Assembly: GCF_010731655.1 (NCBI RefSeq)
Contig: NZ_AP022619.1
Location: 930,001 to 994,000, forward strand
Direction of reading: 5' to 3'
Length of the DNA: 64,000 bases
From: Mycobacterium paraseoulense
Lineage (GTDB): Bacteria; Actinomycetota; Actinomycetes; Mycobacteriales; Mycobacteriaceae
The notes below the pieces were generated by a model that saw only the letters and a list, made by a program, of their open reading frames with translations, did not search any database and was not told the origin of the DNA. Of this stretch, positions 51,958 through 60,014 are shown piece by piece. The translations under genes were made by a program, and so were the position numbers. Within the stretch, counting starts at the first letter, position 1; each line of letters opens with the position of its first letter.

Positions 51958-53337
51958 ATGACTGGGAAAGACTTGGTTCGCTACGGCGGCTTTGGCGGAC
52001 GGCGCGCCATAGTCATCGGCGCCAGCACCACCGGCATGGCCGCATCCGCGGTTGCCGCAAGGCATTTCGACTCCGTGATCAGCATCGACCGGGACCGCCT
52101 GCCGAATGAACCGCAATGGCGAAAGGGCGTGCCTCAGTCGCACCACGGCCACATCCTCCTGCGAGGCGGGCAAAACGTTTTCAACCACTATTTCCCGGGA
52201 CTGACCACCGACTTGCTCGCCAAGGGCTCGGTGGAAGTCGATATGGCGAACGATATCTGCTGGTACCACTCCGGGGGATGGAAGAGACGCTTCGACAGCG
52301 GGTTGACGATGCTGTGCCAAACCCGCGGTTTCCTCGAGCATTACATCCGCCGGCGGTTGATGCAGGTGCCTAATGTGACGATGCTGCAGAACACCAAGGT
52401 GCAGGGCTACAGCGTCCATGGCGGTCGCATAACGGGCGTGGAGCTCGCCGACGGGACGCCCTTGGAGGCGGACCTGGTCATCGACGCGAGCGGGCGCAAC
52501 TCCGACACCCCGCGGCACCTGGGCTCCCTCGGATTCGAACCTCCCGAAGTCAGCGAGCTCAAGGTCGATATCGGCTATTCCACCACCCTGTTCACGCCCC
52601 CCGAAGGTCCCCGCGACTGGAAAGCCATGTTGATCCACTCCCGACCGCCTGCCACCCGGACCGCGGCACTGCTGCCTACCGAAGGTAACCGTTGGATCGT
52701 TACCTTGCTCGGCTGGCAGGGCGACTACGCGGGGGCAGACATCGAAAGCTTCCTCGACTGGACGAGAGGCTTGCCCGTCCCCGACCTGTACGAGGTCCTG
52801 CGCGAGGCGACCTGCGTGGAAGAGGTCCATCGCTGGCGATTTCCGGCGAATCTGCGTCGCCACTATGACAAGCTGACGACGGCACCCGAGGGCTTGGTCG
52901 TCGTCGGCGATGCCAACACTTCGCTGAATCCGCTTTATGCGCAGGGCATGTCACACGGCGCCGTCGGAGCGAGCATTCTGGACAGGTGTCTGAGCGACCA
53001 ACGACTAGCTGTCGGCGCCGGCCGAATCGATGGACTGTCCAAGCGATTCCATCGTGCATACAGCCGATTCCTCGACGAGTGCTGGTTTACGTCGACCGTG
53101 GAGGACTATGGTGCGGTTTCCGCCAATGGGGGCGGGCGGCTGGTATCGAAACTTGCCAGCTGGTACCTGGGAAAGGTCACCGAAACCACCTGGCGCGATG
53201 TGGGTGTCGCTCGGGAGTTCATCGACGTGATGCACCTACAGCGCGCGCCGATGACCCTGATGCGACCGTCGGTCATCATGAAAGCGCTGCTATCGAACCC
53301 CTCATCCGCTCACCAATCCCGGCCGGTGCGCGCGTAA
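51958..53337 (+). CDS. FAD-dependent hydroxylase, paralogue of the MelG C-terminal domain
   Basis: A 459-residue flavoprotein. An unusual Rossmann motif AIVIGASTTGMAASAVAARHF begins near residue 16, followed by VISIDRDRLP, a KGVPQSHHGHILL segment, and the second FAD block LVVVGDANTSLNPLYAQGMSHGAVG. The same elements and order (QG-H-H-LL, FVVDASGKN or LVIDASGRN, and VGDA-TS-P--G-GMS) occur in the third domain of MelG. It may be a stand-alone hydroxylase that borrows electrons from elsewhere, or a geranylgeranyl-reductase-like enzyme. Confidence 0.83.
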   Translation: MTGKDLVRYGGFGGRRAIVIGASTTGMAASAVAARHFDSVISIDRDRLPNEPQWRKGVPQSHHGHILLRGGQNVFNHYFPGLTTDLLAKGSVEVDMANDICWYHSGGWKRRFDSGLTMLCQTRGFLEHYIRRRLMQVPNVTMLQNTKVQGYSVHGGRITGVELADGTPLEADLVIDASGRNSDTPRHLGSLGFEPPEVSELKVDIGYSTTLFTPPEGPRDWKAMLIHSRPPATRTAALLPTEGNRWIVTLLGWQGDYAGADIESFLDWTRGLPVPDLYEVLREATCVEEVHRWRFPANLRRHYDKLTTAPEGLVVVGDANTSLNPLYAQGMSHGAVGASILDRCLSDQRLAVGAGRIDGLSKRFHRAYSRFLDECWFTSTVEDYGAVSANGGGRLVSKLASWYLGKVTETTWRDVGVAREFIDVMHLQRAPMTLMRPSVIMKALLSNPSSAHQSRPVRA

Positions 53338-53405
53338 TTGCCGCCCATTGTCGGGTTGCCGTCCCGGATAGTCGCTACAACGGCTGAGCCAGAGGACAAC
53401 TGAAG

Positions 53406-54617
53406 CTAGTCCGCTCCGATCGATTCGGAGCGGCTCGTCAGGATCGAAAGCGCAATGGCGGTGATCTCATCCGCGACGCCCGTGTATCGCGTGAGGTGCC
53501 AGGTGCGGACGACGTCATCCACGAAGCTGTCCACGGCCGCGACGAGCAGCCGGGCCTCTGCGACGGTGGTTTCGGGCACCAACTTGCGCATGAGATCGGT
53601 CCACACGGCCTCGCGGTCGGCCTGGTTTCTCAGGTAGGTCTCGCGGACCTCGCTGGAGGCATGGGACAGCTCGGTCACCGAAACAGCAACGAGATCGGGA
53701 CCGTCCAGGCTGATTCGGACGCGGCCTTCGACAAGCCCGTGTAAACGCTCGGCCGCAGTCTGTTTCGTGCGAAGTGCGCGGATGCATTCGAGGCTTCGCC
53801 ACTCGTCGAGACGCCGAATGAGCGCATCGAGAATGGCCTGTTTCGAGGAGAACGAGCGGTACAGACCCGGGCCGGCGATTCCCACTCCCTTGCCGATTTC
53901 GCTGGTGCTGACCGCCGGATACCCTTTCGCACGGAACAAGCGTGCGCCCGCGGCAAGCAGGGTCTCATACCGGGAGAATCTTGCAGCCTCGTCGTCCAGC
54001 GGCTCGTCAAGTGGTTCCAAGGTGCGAGTGGGAGGTGTCCGTGCCGCGGCCATGCACGCTCGGTACAAAAGATCTTTCAGTTCATCGCCCGGCAGGCTCA
54101 GATTGTGTCTGCCCAGGCTGGTCAGAGTGCTGGATACCGCCCAGGCCCGCAGCTCCGAGTGCTGCGGGCTCAGGCCAGGCGCCTCCAGGAGGACGCTGTC
54201 GCGGATGCCGGCGACGATCGCGTTGATGCGGCGCCGAACCTCCGCTCGGTCGCCATCATTGAGGTAACGGGCCTCGCGCTGCCACAACACCGTCAAGGCC
54301 CGAGATGCGACGGCCGCGGCGATCAGGTCCGGCAGATCGACGCTCAGCTGCCGAGGTGTCGGCTCCGCCTCTCCATCGGTGAGACGACGAGCGCTTTGGT
54401 ACTGCTCCTGGCCGGTTCGGATCGCTTCGGCCAGCAACGCCTGCTTGTTGTCGTAGTGACGATACAAGGCACGCGCGGTGACTCCTGCCGCCTCGGCGAT
54501 GTCCTCCAACTTGACCGAATGGAAGCCACGGTCGATGAAGAGCCCAACGGCCTGCTCCAGGATCTGCTTCTTTCGGTCCTTTGGCCGGCGCTTAACGGGC
54601 GTGACGACGGGCTCCAT
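53406..54617 (-). CDS. mce3R: tandem TetR-type repressor Mce3R
   Basis: A 403-residue regulator with two TetR DNA-binding domains in one chain. The first (residues about 12-58) contains [21 protein letters not shown]; the second (about 208-255) contains [21 protein letters not shown]. Each is followed by a helical ligand-type domain. Single-chain double TetR proteins are rare, and Mce3R (Rv1963c, about 406 residues) is the known mycobacterial case; it represses mce3 and also genes of the fadE17-18/mel2 region. The start at 54617 gives the expected length. It is divergent in effect from mce3 with the LEH-type gene between. The three shared modules are its likely targets. Confidence 0.92.
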   Translation of the reverse strand: MEPVVTPVKRRPKDRKKQILEQAVGLFIDRGFHSVKLEDIAEAAGVTARALYRHYDNKQALLAEAIRTGQEQYQSARRLTDGEAEPTPRQLSVDLPDLIAAAVASRALTVLWQREARYLNDGDRAEVRRRINAIVAGIRDSVLLEAPGLSPQHSELRAWAVSSTLTSLGRHNLSLPGDELKDLLYRACMAAARTPPTRTLEPLDEPLDDEAARFSRYETLLAAGARLFRAKGYPAVSTSEIGKGVGIAGPGLYRSFSSKQAILDALIRRLDEWRSLECIRALRTKQTAAERLHGLVEGRVRISLDGPDLVAVSVTELSHASSEVRETYLRNQADREAVWTDLMRKLVPETTVAEARLLVAAVDSFVDDVVRTWHLTRYTGVADEITAIALSILTSRSESIGAD

Positions 54618-54672
54618 CGACTCCAACCCCCTTCTCGCGCATCGGATCCACAAATCCTGCCAGAAGCATTGC

Positions 54673-55065
54673 CTACAGCTCTATCCCGCTCTGGCGCTCG
54701 AAGTCCGCAAGGTCGAAGTAGTCGCTGAAACGCGTGATCTTGCCATTCTTGACCTCAAACACGCCGGTCACCGGCAGCGCGACTTTGCGACCGTCGTTCA
54801 TCGTGAAGTAGTCGACGCGCTCGACGAGCACCCGGGCGGGCTCGGCAACCAGTGTGACGATATCGAGCCGGACATCCGAGAACGCGTCCAGAAACGCCCG
54901 GAACATCGCGCGGATGCCGGAAATGCCCGTGATCGGGTCGACGGGCACGTTGTGGTAGACCGCGTCGTCGGCAAAGGCGCTGCAGATGGTTTCGAGGCTG
55001 CGCCCCCGCCAGGAGCCGAGAAAGCCGCGGACGAGCTTCTCGCTGGCTTCCTTGGTATCGATCAT
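54673..55065 (-). CDS. limonene-1,2-epoxide hydrolase-type protein
   Basis: A 130-residue NTF2-fold enzyme of the limonene-epoxide hydrolase (LEH) family. Residues matching the LEH active site are visible: Tyr37-x-Asn39 (AVYHNVP) to hold water, Arg83-x-Asp85 in VERVDYF, and Asp115 in FSDYFDL. Spacing from Tyr37 to Arg83 equals that in the Rhodococcus enzyme. It opens epoxides in one push-pull step, unlike the alpha/beta-hydrolase Eph proteins. ATG 55065 after GGAGGAG; upstream codons run into the operator. It shares its promoter region with the operator module and lies between mce3R and mce3. Confidence 0.82.
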   Translation of the reverse strand: MIDTKEASEKLVRGFLGSWRGRSLETICSAFADDAVYHNVPVDPITGISGIRAMFRAFLDAFSDVRLDIVTLVAEPARVLVERVDYFTMNDGRKVALPVTGVFEVKNGKITRFSDYFDLADFERQSGIEL

Positions 55066-55159
55066 GCGAATGGCTCCTCCGGTGTCACTGCGCGGATGTG
55101 GTCGCATGTGACACATCGGGGTACCCCGCCGCACGCCACCCACAGCCATCCATATCATC

Positions 55160-55253
55160 GTACTAGCAAGATACATTAGTTTGCTTATGCGGGACATTAC
55201 ATCGTTATTTGCTGAGTTGATCCCCCTCGCCTAGGCGTATCGTTCATAGACAT
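55160..55253. promoter_or_regulatory. bipartite putative Mce3R operator, LEH-side copy
   Basis: The core GTACTAGCAAGATACAT (55160-55176) is the exact reverse complement of 17 bases of the mel2 core. After a 60-base spacer follows GCGTATCGTTCATAGACAT (55235-55253), matching the second element of the other two copies at 14 or more of 19 positions. A TTTGC motif lies at the same mid-offset as TTTAC in the other copies. The core is 94 bases from the LEH-type start, the same relative orientation as the core to melF. Confidence 0.75.
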
Positions 55254-55513
55254 ATGGCCCTCCGGGCTGCCCAATCGCAGAAGCGCATGCGCCCAAACCT
55301 GTCCGGAATCTGGGTCGCCCCGATGAAGGTCCGACGTGGGTCATGGTCGGCCGCGAAATCTGCGTCGCGTCCGGTATTGCGTGATGACACCGGCGCATTG
55401 TTCGCCCGGGACGCCTAAGGCATCGGCTGCCGCTCGCCTCCGATGAGGTGCCCGGCCGGCGAAGTGCGCAGGGCGCGAGATGCGGTCAAGCCGCGCGCCG
55501 GAGTCAGCACTCA
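55254..55513. other. intergenic stretch between the two operator copies
   Basis: About 260 bases without a convincing gene. A 54-codon frame (55254-55418) begins exactly at the end of the LEH-side operator element but has no ribosome-binding site and a composition like random GC-rich sequence, so I do not call it. The remainder shows nothing recognisable. The spacing places the two operator modules 372-373 bases apart in the same orientation. Confidence 0.4.
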
Positions 55514-55625
55514 GATTGCGACTTGCAACACAGTACTATCAAGATACTTCAGTAGCCACAAGTGGCTGTTTGCTTCGTATTTTACGAATACGTCAGTAGA
55601 TGATGTGCGTATTGTCTATGGACAT
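55514..55625. promoter_or_regulatory. bipartite putative Mce3R operator upstream of mce3
   Basis: The segment 55514-55547, read in reverse complement, matches 30 of 34 positions of the mel2 site, including AGTACTGTGTTG and GCAATC. After 59 bases comes GCGTATTGTCTATGGACAT (55607-55625). The spacer has two hairpins: AGCCAC-AA-GTGGCT (55554-55567) and CGTATT-N5-AATACG (55576-55592). TTTACG (offset 34-39) coincides in position with the echA13/mel2 copy. This should be the main repressor site for the mce3 operon. Regulator identity is inferred. Confidence 0.78.
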
Positions 55626-55925
55626 CTGGCCGCTGGGCCGCGTACGCTCGCGGTATCACTCGTCCACTTCGACCTGTCCTGGGGGGTCAGCGTGAGCAAC
55701 TCCACCCAACGACACGTCATCGATTCCACGTGGTGCGCGGCGCAGTCGTTTTCGGTGGGCGGGTGTCTTTCCGACGGCAGCACGGTTAAAGAAGCCGTGC
55801 TCGATCATGCGGCCGACCGGCCGTACCCATCTGCGAGTGCGGGCGAGTCGGGGCATCCTCGCCGCGGCGCCGCGCCCAGGCATACCGGGGTGCGCCGACC
55901 TGGCGAGCGGGCTTTGGGGGCAGAC

Positions 55926-56699
55926 ATGCTGATGCTGGCGTATCCGGCCACCATGCCGGTGCGCGCGATTGGCGGCTTCTTCGCGATGACACTGGACACC
56001 TTTGTGTCCATGTTCCGGCCGCCTTTCGCCTGGCGCGAATACCTTTTTCAGTGCTGGTTCGTGGCGCGGGTGTCGACGCTGCCCGGGGTTTTGATGACGA
56101 TCCCCTGGGCGGTTATTTCGGGGTTCCTGTTCAACGTCTTGCTGACCGATATCGGTGCCGCGGATTTTTCCGGAACGGGTTGCGCGATCTTCACCGTGGA
56201 TCAGAGCGCCCCGATAGTCACGGTCTTGGTGGTCGCGGGCGCGGGCGCCACCGCCATGTGTGCCGACCTGGGTGCGCGCACCATCCGCGAGGAACTCGAC
56301 GCGCTGCGGGTAATGGGCATCAATCCGATCCAAGCGCTGGCGGTTCCTCGCGTGTTGGCGGCCACTACGGTGTCGCTGGCATTGAGTTCGGTGGTGATCG
56401 CGACAGGTCTTGTCGGAGCGTTCTTCTGCTCCGTATTTCTCATGCATGTCTCGGCGGGTGCGTGGGTGACGGGTCTCACCACGCTGACCCACGTGGTCGA
56501 CGTCATCATCGCGATGATCAAGGCGACTTTATTCGGGCTGATGGCAGGACTCATTGCCTGCTACAAGGGCATGTCGGTAGGCGGCGGCCCGGCCGGCGTC
56601 GGCAGGGCGGTTAACGAAACCGTGGTGTTCGCGTTCGTCGTGTTGTTCCTGATCAACATCATCGTCACCGCCGTCGGTGTCCCGTTCATGGTGTCATGA
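55926..56699 (+). CDS. yrbE3A: YrbE3A, mce-associated integral membrane permease
   Basis: A 257-residue permease of the MlaE/YrbE family, the channel component of Mce lipid importers. Core marks are FAWREYLFQCWFVARV, VLVVAGAGATAMCADLGARTIREELDALRVMGI, whose EELDALRVMGI is the family signature for contact with the ATPase, and a GGGPAGVGRAVNETVV end. About five membrane helices. The ATG at 55926 matches the usual length; in-frame GTGs at 55692 (after GGGGGGTCAGC) and 55890 would add 78 or 12 residues. First gene of mce3, following the operator at 55514-55625. Confidence 0.87.
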   Translation: MLMLAYPATMPVRAIGGFFAMTLDTFVSMFRPPFAWREYLFQCWFVARVSTLPGVLMTIPWAVISGFLFNVLLTDIGAADFSGTGCAIFTVDQSAPIVTVLVVAGAGATAMCADLGARTIREELDALRVMGINPIQALAVPRVLAATTVSLALSSVVIATGLVGAFFCSVFLMHVSAGAWVTGLTTLTHVVDVIIAMIKATLFGLMAGLIACYKGMSVGGGPAGVGRAVNETVVFAFVVLFLINIIVTAVGVPFMVS

Positions 56700-56709
56700 G
56701 GTGAACCCC

Positions 56710-57564
56710 ATGACGGTTAGCATTGCGAGCAAACCCCATCCGCGGATGCAGCGAATGACGAAACGTTTTGCGGGCGAATGGAATCGGATGGGATCGCAGA
56801 TGCGGTTCTATGTCACCACGGTAACTGGGATTCCCGACGCAGTCATGCGCTACCGCGGCGAATTGCTGCGGGTGATCGCGCAAATGGGGTTGGGGGCCGG
56901 GACTCTCGCGGTCATCGGCGGAACGGTCGTGATCGTCGGGTTCTTGGCGATGACCACCGGCGCAATCGTGGCGGTACAGGGCTACAACCAGTTCGCTTCT
57001 GTGGGAGTAGAGGCATTAACGGGCTTCGCGTCGGCCTTCTTCAACACTCGGGAAATTCAGCCAGGAACGGTAATGGTGGCGCTGGCGGCCACCATTGGGG
57101 CCGGCGCCACAGCTCAGCTGGGCGCGATGCGGATCAACGAAGAGATCGACGCTCTCGAGGTGATCGGAATTCGGAGTGTGAGCTACCTGGCGAGCACCCG
57201 AGTGCTGGCCGGGGTGGTGGTGGCCATCCCGCTGTTCTGTGTCGGGCTCATGACGGCTTATCTGGCCGCTCGCGCCGGCACCACCGCGGTCTATGGCCAG
57301 GGGGCCGGCGTCTACGACCATTACTTCAACACGTTCCTGCGTCCGACCGATGTGCTGTGGTCTTCGCTTGAAGTGGTGGTGGTCGCGCTCATGATCATGC
57401 TGGTGTGCACCTATTACGGGTACACCGCGCACGGCGGGCCGGCCGGGGTGGGTGAGGCTGTAGGACGCGCCGTGCGCGCCTCGATGGTGGTCGCGTCGAT
57501 CGCGATCGTCATCATGACACTGGCGATCTATGGCCAGTCCCCGAACTTTCACCTGGCGAGCTAG
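56710..57564 (+). CDS. yrbE3B: YrbE3B, mce-associated integral membrane permease
   Basis: A 284-residue second permease subunit of the Mce3 importer. It has an N-terminal cytosolic region (about 60 residues), then several membrane helices. VALAATIGAGATAQLGAMRINEEIDALEVIGI carries the same EEIDALEVIGI motif as YrbE3A, and GGPAGVGEAVGRAVR follows near the end. It starts 10 bases after YrbE3A's stop; a GTG at 56701 would add 3 residues. Expected to pair with YrbE3A and a MceG ATPase encoded elsewhere. Confidence 0.88.
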   Translation: MTVSIASKPHPRMQRMTKRFAGEWNRMGSQMRFYVTTVTGIPDAVMRYRGELLRVIAQMGLGAGTLAVIGGTVVIVGFLAMTTGAIVAVQGYNQFASVGVEALTGFASAFFNTREIQPGTVMVALAATIGAGATAQLGAMRINEEIDALEVIGIRSVSYLASTRVLAGVVVAIPLFCVGLMTAYLAARAGTTAVYGQGAGVYDHYFNTFLRPTDVLWSSLEVVVVALMIMLVCTYYGYTAHGGPAGVGEAVGRAVRASMVVASIAIVIMTLAIYGQSPNFHLAS

Positions 57565-57568
57565 CGAC

Positions 57569-58954
57569 ATGAAGCAGGGGCCACAGGGACACCGGCTCCA
57601 CGATGCATGGTGGACGTTGATCCTGTTCGCGGCGATCGGTGTGTCTGTCCTCGTGACGGCGGTGTCCTTCAATGGCACCCTTCACTCCTATGTGCCGGTG
57701 ACACTGACTTCCGACCGCTCCGGGCTAGTGATGGACACCGGCGCCAAGGTCATGCTGCGCGGTGTGCCGGTTGGCCGGGTCAGCCAGATCGGCAACGACA
57801 AGAGTGGGGCCCGCCTCAAACTGGAGCTCGAACCCGATCAGATCCGTTATATCCCGGCCAATGTGGAGGCACAGATCAGTGCCACTACCGCGTTCGGAGC
57901 CAAGTTCGTCGACCTGGTAATGCCGCAGAACCCCAGCCGCGCTCGGCTGGCCGCTGGGGCGGTATTGCGTTCGAAGAATGTCAGCACGGAGATCAACACG
58001 GTTTTCCAAAACGTCGTCGACCTGCTCGACAAGATCGATCCGGTGAAGCTCAACGCGGTGCTGACGGCGGTGGCCGAGGGCGTGCGCGGAAAAGGTGAAC
58101 AGATCGGCAAGGCGACCACCGACCTCAACCAGGTGTTGGAGGCACTGAACTCACGTAGCGACACCATCCGCCAGGATTGGCGTTCCCTGAAGAACTTCAG
58201 CGACACCTATGACGGGGCCGCCCAGGACATCGTGACCATCCTGAATGCCGCCAGCACCACCAGTACTACCGTCGTCAATCATTCAAAAGAGTTGGATGCC
58301 TTGCTGCTCAACGTAATCGGCTTGTCAAACGCGGGAACCAACCTGCTCGGACACAGCAGAGACGATCTCGTCGCATCGGTCAACATCCTGGAGCCGACCA
58401 CCAATCTGCTACTGAGGTACAGCCCCGAATACACCTGTTTTTTGCAGGGCGCCAAATGGTATCTCGACCACGGGGGCTATTCGGCGTGGGGCGGCGCGGA
58501 TGGCCGGACATTGCAGCTCGACGTGGCGCTGTTGTTGGGCAACGACCCCTATGTCTATCCCGACAACCTGCCGATCGTCGCGGCCAAGGGCGGCCCCGGC
58601 GGAAAGCCTGGGTGTGGGTCACTACCGGATGCCACAAAGAACTTCCCGGTGCGGGAGCTCGTCACCGACACCGGATGGGGAACCGGCCTCGACATCCGGC
58701 CCAACCCCGGCATCGGCCACCCCTGCTGGGCTGACTACTTCCCGGTGACCCGCGCCGTGCCCCGACCACCGTCGGTGCGTCAGTGCATCCCCGGGCCGGC
58801 GATCGGGCCCAGCCCCGGGGGACCGCCGTACGGGGCGGCACTGTACGGGCCCGGGGGAGTGCCGTTGTGGCCGGGAGTACCGCCGGCCACACCCGCGCCA
58901 GCACCACCGGAACCCGTTCCGCCCCAAGCGGAAACGGGTCCACCACCGCCGTGA
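57569..58954 (+). CDS. mce3A: Mce3A, MCE-domain importer protein
   Basis: A 461-residue MCE-family protein. One N-terminal membrane helix (WTLILFAAIGVSVLVTAV) anchors the chain. The MlaD/MCE domain spans about 48-125 (VPVTLTSDRSGLVMDTGAKVMLRGVPVGRV over strands 1-3), followed by a long helical region (NAVLTAVAEGVRGKGEQIG onward) that builds the hexameric tunnel with the other Mce subunits. The C-terminal about 60 residues are Pro/Gly-rich. Four bases separate it from the YrbE3B stop. Slightly longer than the M. tuberculosis protein because of that tail. Confidence 0.9.
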   Translation: MKQGPQGHRLHDAWWTLILFAAIGVSVLVTAVSFNGTLHSYVPVTLTSDRSGLVMDTGAKVMLRGVPVGRVSQIGNDKSGARLKLELEPDQIRYIPANVEAQISATTAFGAKFVDLVMPQNPSRARLAAGAVLRSKNVSTEINTVFQNVVDLLDKIDPVKLNAVLTAVAEGVRGKGEQIGKATTDLNQVLEALNSRSDTIRQDWRSLKNFSDTYDGAAQDIVTILNAASTTSTTVVNHSKELDALLLNVIGLSNAGTNLLGHSRDDLVASVNILEPTTNLLLRYSPEYTCFLQGAKWYLDHGGYSAWGGADGRTLQLDVALLLGNDPYVYPDNLPIVAAKGGPGGKPGCGSLPDATKNFPVRELVTDTGWGTGLDIRPNPGIGHPCWADYFPVTRAVPRPPSVRQCIPGPAIGPSPGGPPYGAALYGPGGVPLWPGVPPATPAPAPPEPVPPQAETGPPPP

Positions 58955-58985
58955 CGGCCGAAGATCCACACAAGGAGGCGAAGCT

Positions 58986-60014
58986 ATGAGGGCGAACCTG
59001 CGAGGCGTCGTAGTGCGCCTCGGCATCTTCCTGACGGTTTGCCTGCTGACCGCGCTCCTGCTGGTTGCTGTCTTCGGTCAACTCCGGTTCGAGGACGGCA
59101 AGAGCTACTACGCCGAGTTCACCAACGTGTCGAATCTCAGGGAGGGCAAGTTGGTCCGTATCGCCGGGGTCGAGGTCGGCAAGGTCAAGTCCATCGCCAT
59201 CAACCCGGACGCGACGGTGCGGGTGGAGTTCACCGCCGACAATTCGGTCACCCTCACGGAGGGCACCCGGGCGGTCATTCGCTACGACAACCTGTTCGGC
59301 GACCGCTACCTGGCGCTCGAAGAAGGACCCGGCGGGCTCACGATACTGCATCCCGGCCAAACGATTCCGGTGGCCCGCACCAAACCGGCACTGGATCTGG
59401 ACTCGCTGATCGGCGGCTTTAAGCCGCTGTTCCGCGCCCTGAACCCCGACCAAGTCAATGCGCTGAGTGAACAGTTGCTGCAGGCGTTTCAGGGACAGGG
59501 CCCGACCATCGGGTCGTTCCTGGATCAGGCTGCCGCGGTGACCAATACGCTGGCCGACCGGGATCAGCTCATCGGGCAGGTGGTCACCAACCTCAACGTG
59601 GTGCTGGGTTCGCTGGGTGGCCAAAGCGACCGGTTGGACAAGGCGGTGATGTCGCTATCGCAGTTGATTCACGGGCTCGCGCAACGCAAGACCGACATCT
59701 CCAACGCGGTGGCCTACACCAACGCCGCTGCCGGCTCGATCGCCGACCTGCTGTCACAGGCCCGCACGCCGTTTAGCAAGGTGGTTCACGAGACCGACCG
59801 GGTCGCGGCCATCGCGGCGGCCGACCACGACTACCTTGACAATCTCCTCAACACGCTGCCGGACAAATATCAGGCCCTGGTCCGCCAGGGGATGTACGGC
59901 GACTTCTTCGCCTTCTACCTGTGCGATGTGGTGCTCAAGGTCAACGGCAAAGGTGGACAACCGGTGTATGTCAAGGTGGCCGGCCAGGCCACGGGACGGT
60001 GCGCGCCGAAATGA
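58986..60014 (+). CDS. mce3B: Mce3B, MCE-domain importer protein
   Basis: A 342-residue MCE protein, the same length as M. tuberculosis Mce3B. N-terminal membrane helix GIFLTVCLLTALLLVAVFG, MCE domain with SNLREGKLVRIAGVEVGKV near residues 48-66 and the beta-barrel end RYDNLFGDRYLALEEG, then a helical tunnel region. C-terminal segment YLCDVVLKVNG-GGQPVYVKV and a final Cys (GRCAPK) are typical of the B subunit. Ribosome site AAGGAGG; its stop overlaps mce3C. Confidence 0.92.
   Translation: MRANLRGVVVRLGIFLTVCLLTALLLVAVFGQLRFEDGKSYYAEFTNVSNLREGKLVRIAGVEVGKVKSIAINPDATVRVEFTADNSVTLTEGTRAVIRYDNLFGDRYLALEEGPGGLTILHPGQTIPVARTKPALDLDSLIGGFKPLFRALNPDQVNALSEQLLQAFQGQGPTIGSFLDQAAAVTNTLADRDQLIGQVVTNLNVVLGSLGGQSDRLDKAVMSLSQLIHGLAQRKTDISNAVAYTNAAAGSIADLLSQARTPFSKVVHETDRVAAIAAADHDYLDNLLNTLPDKYQALVRQGMYGDFFAFYLCDVVLKVNGKGGQPVYVKVAGQATGRCAPK

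Noticed and set aside
55254..55418. A 54-codon frame starting right after the LEH-side operator element
   Set aside because: No ribosome-binding site, basic and random-looking composition, no recognisable motif; it could be a relic but cannot be supported as a gene.
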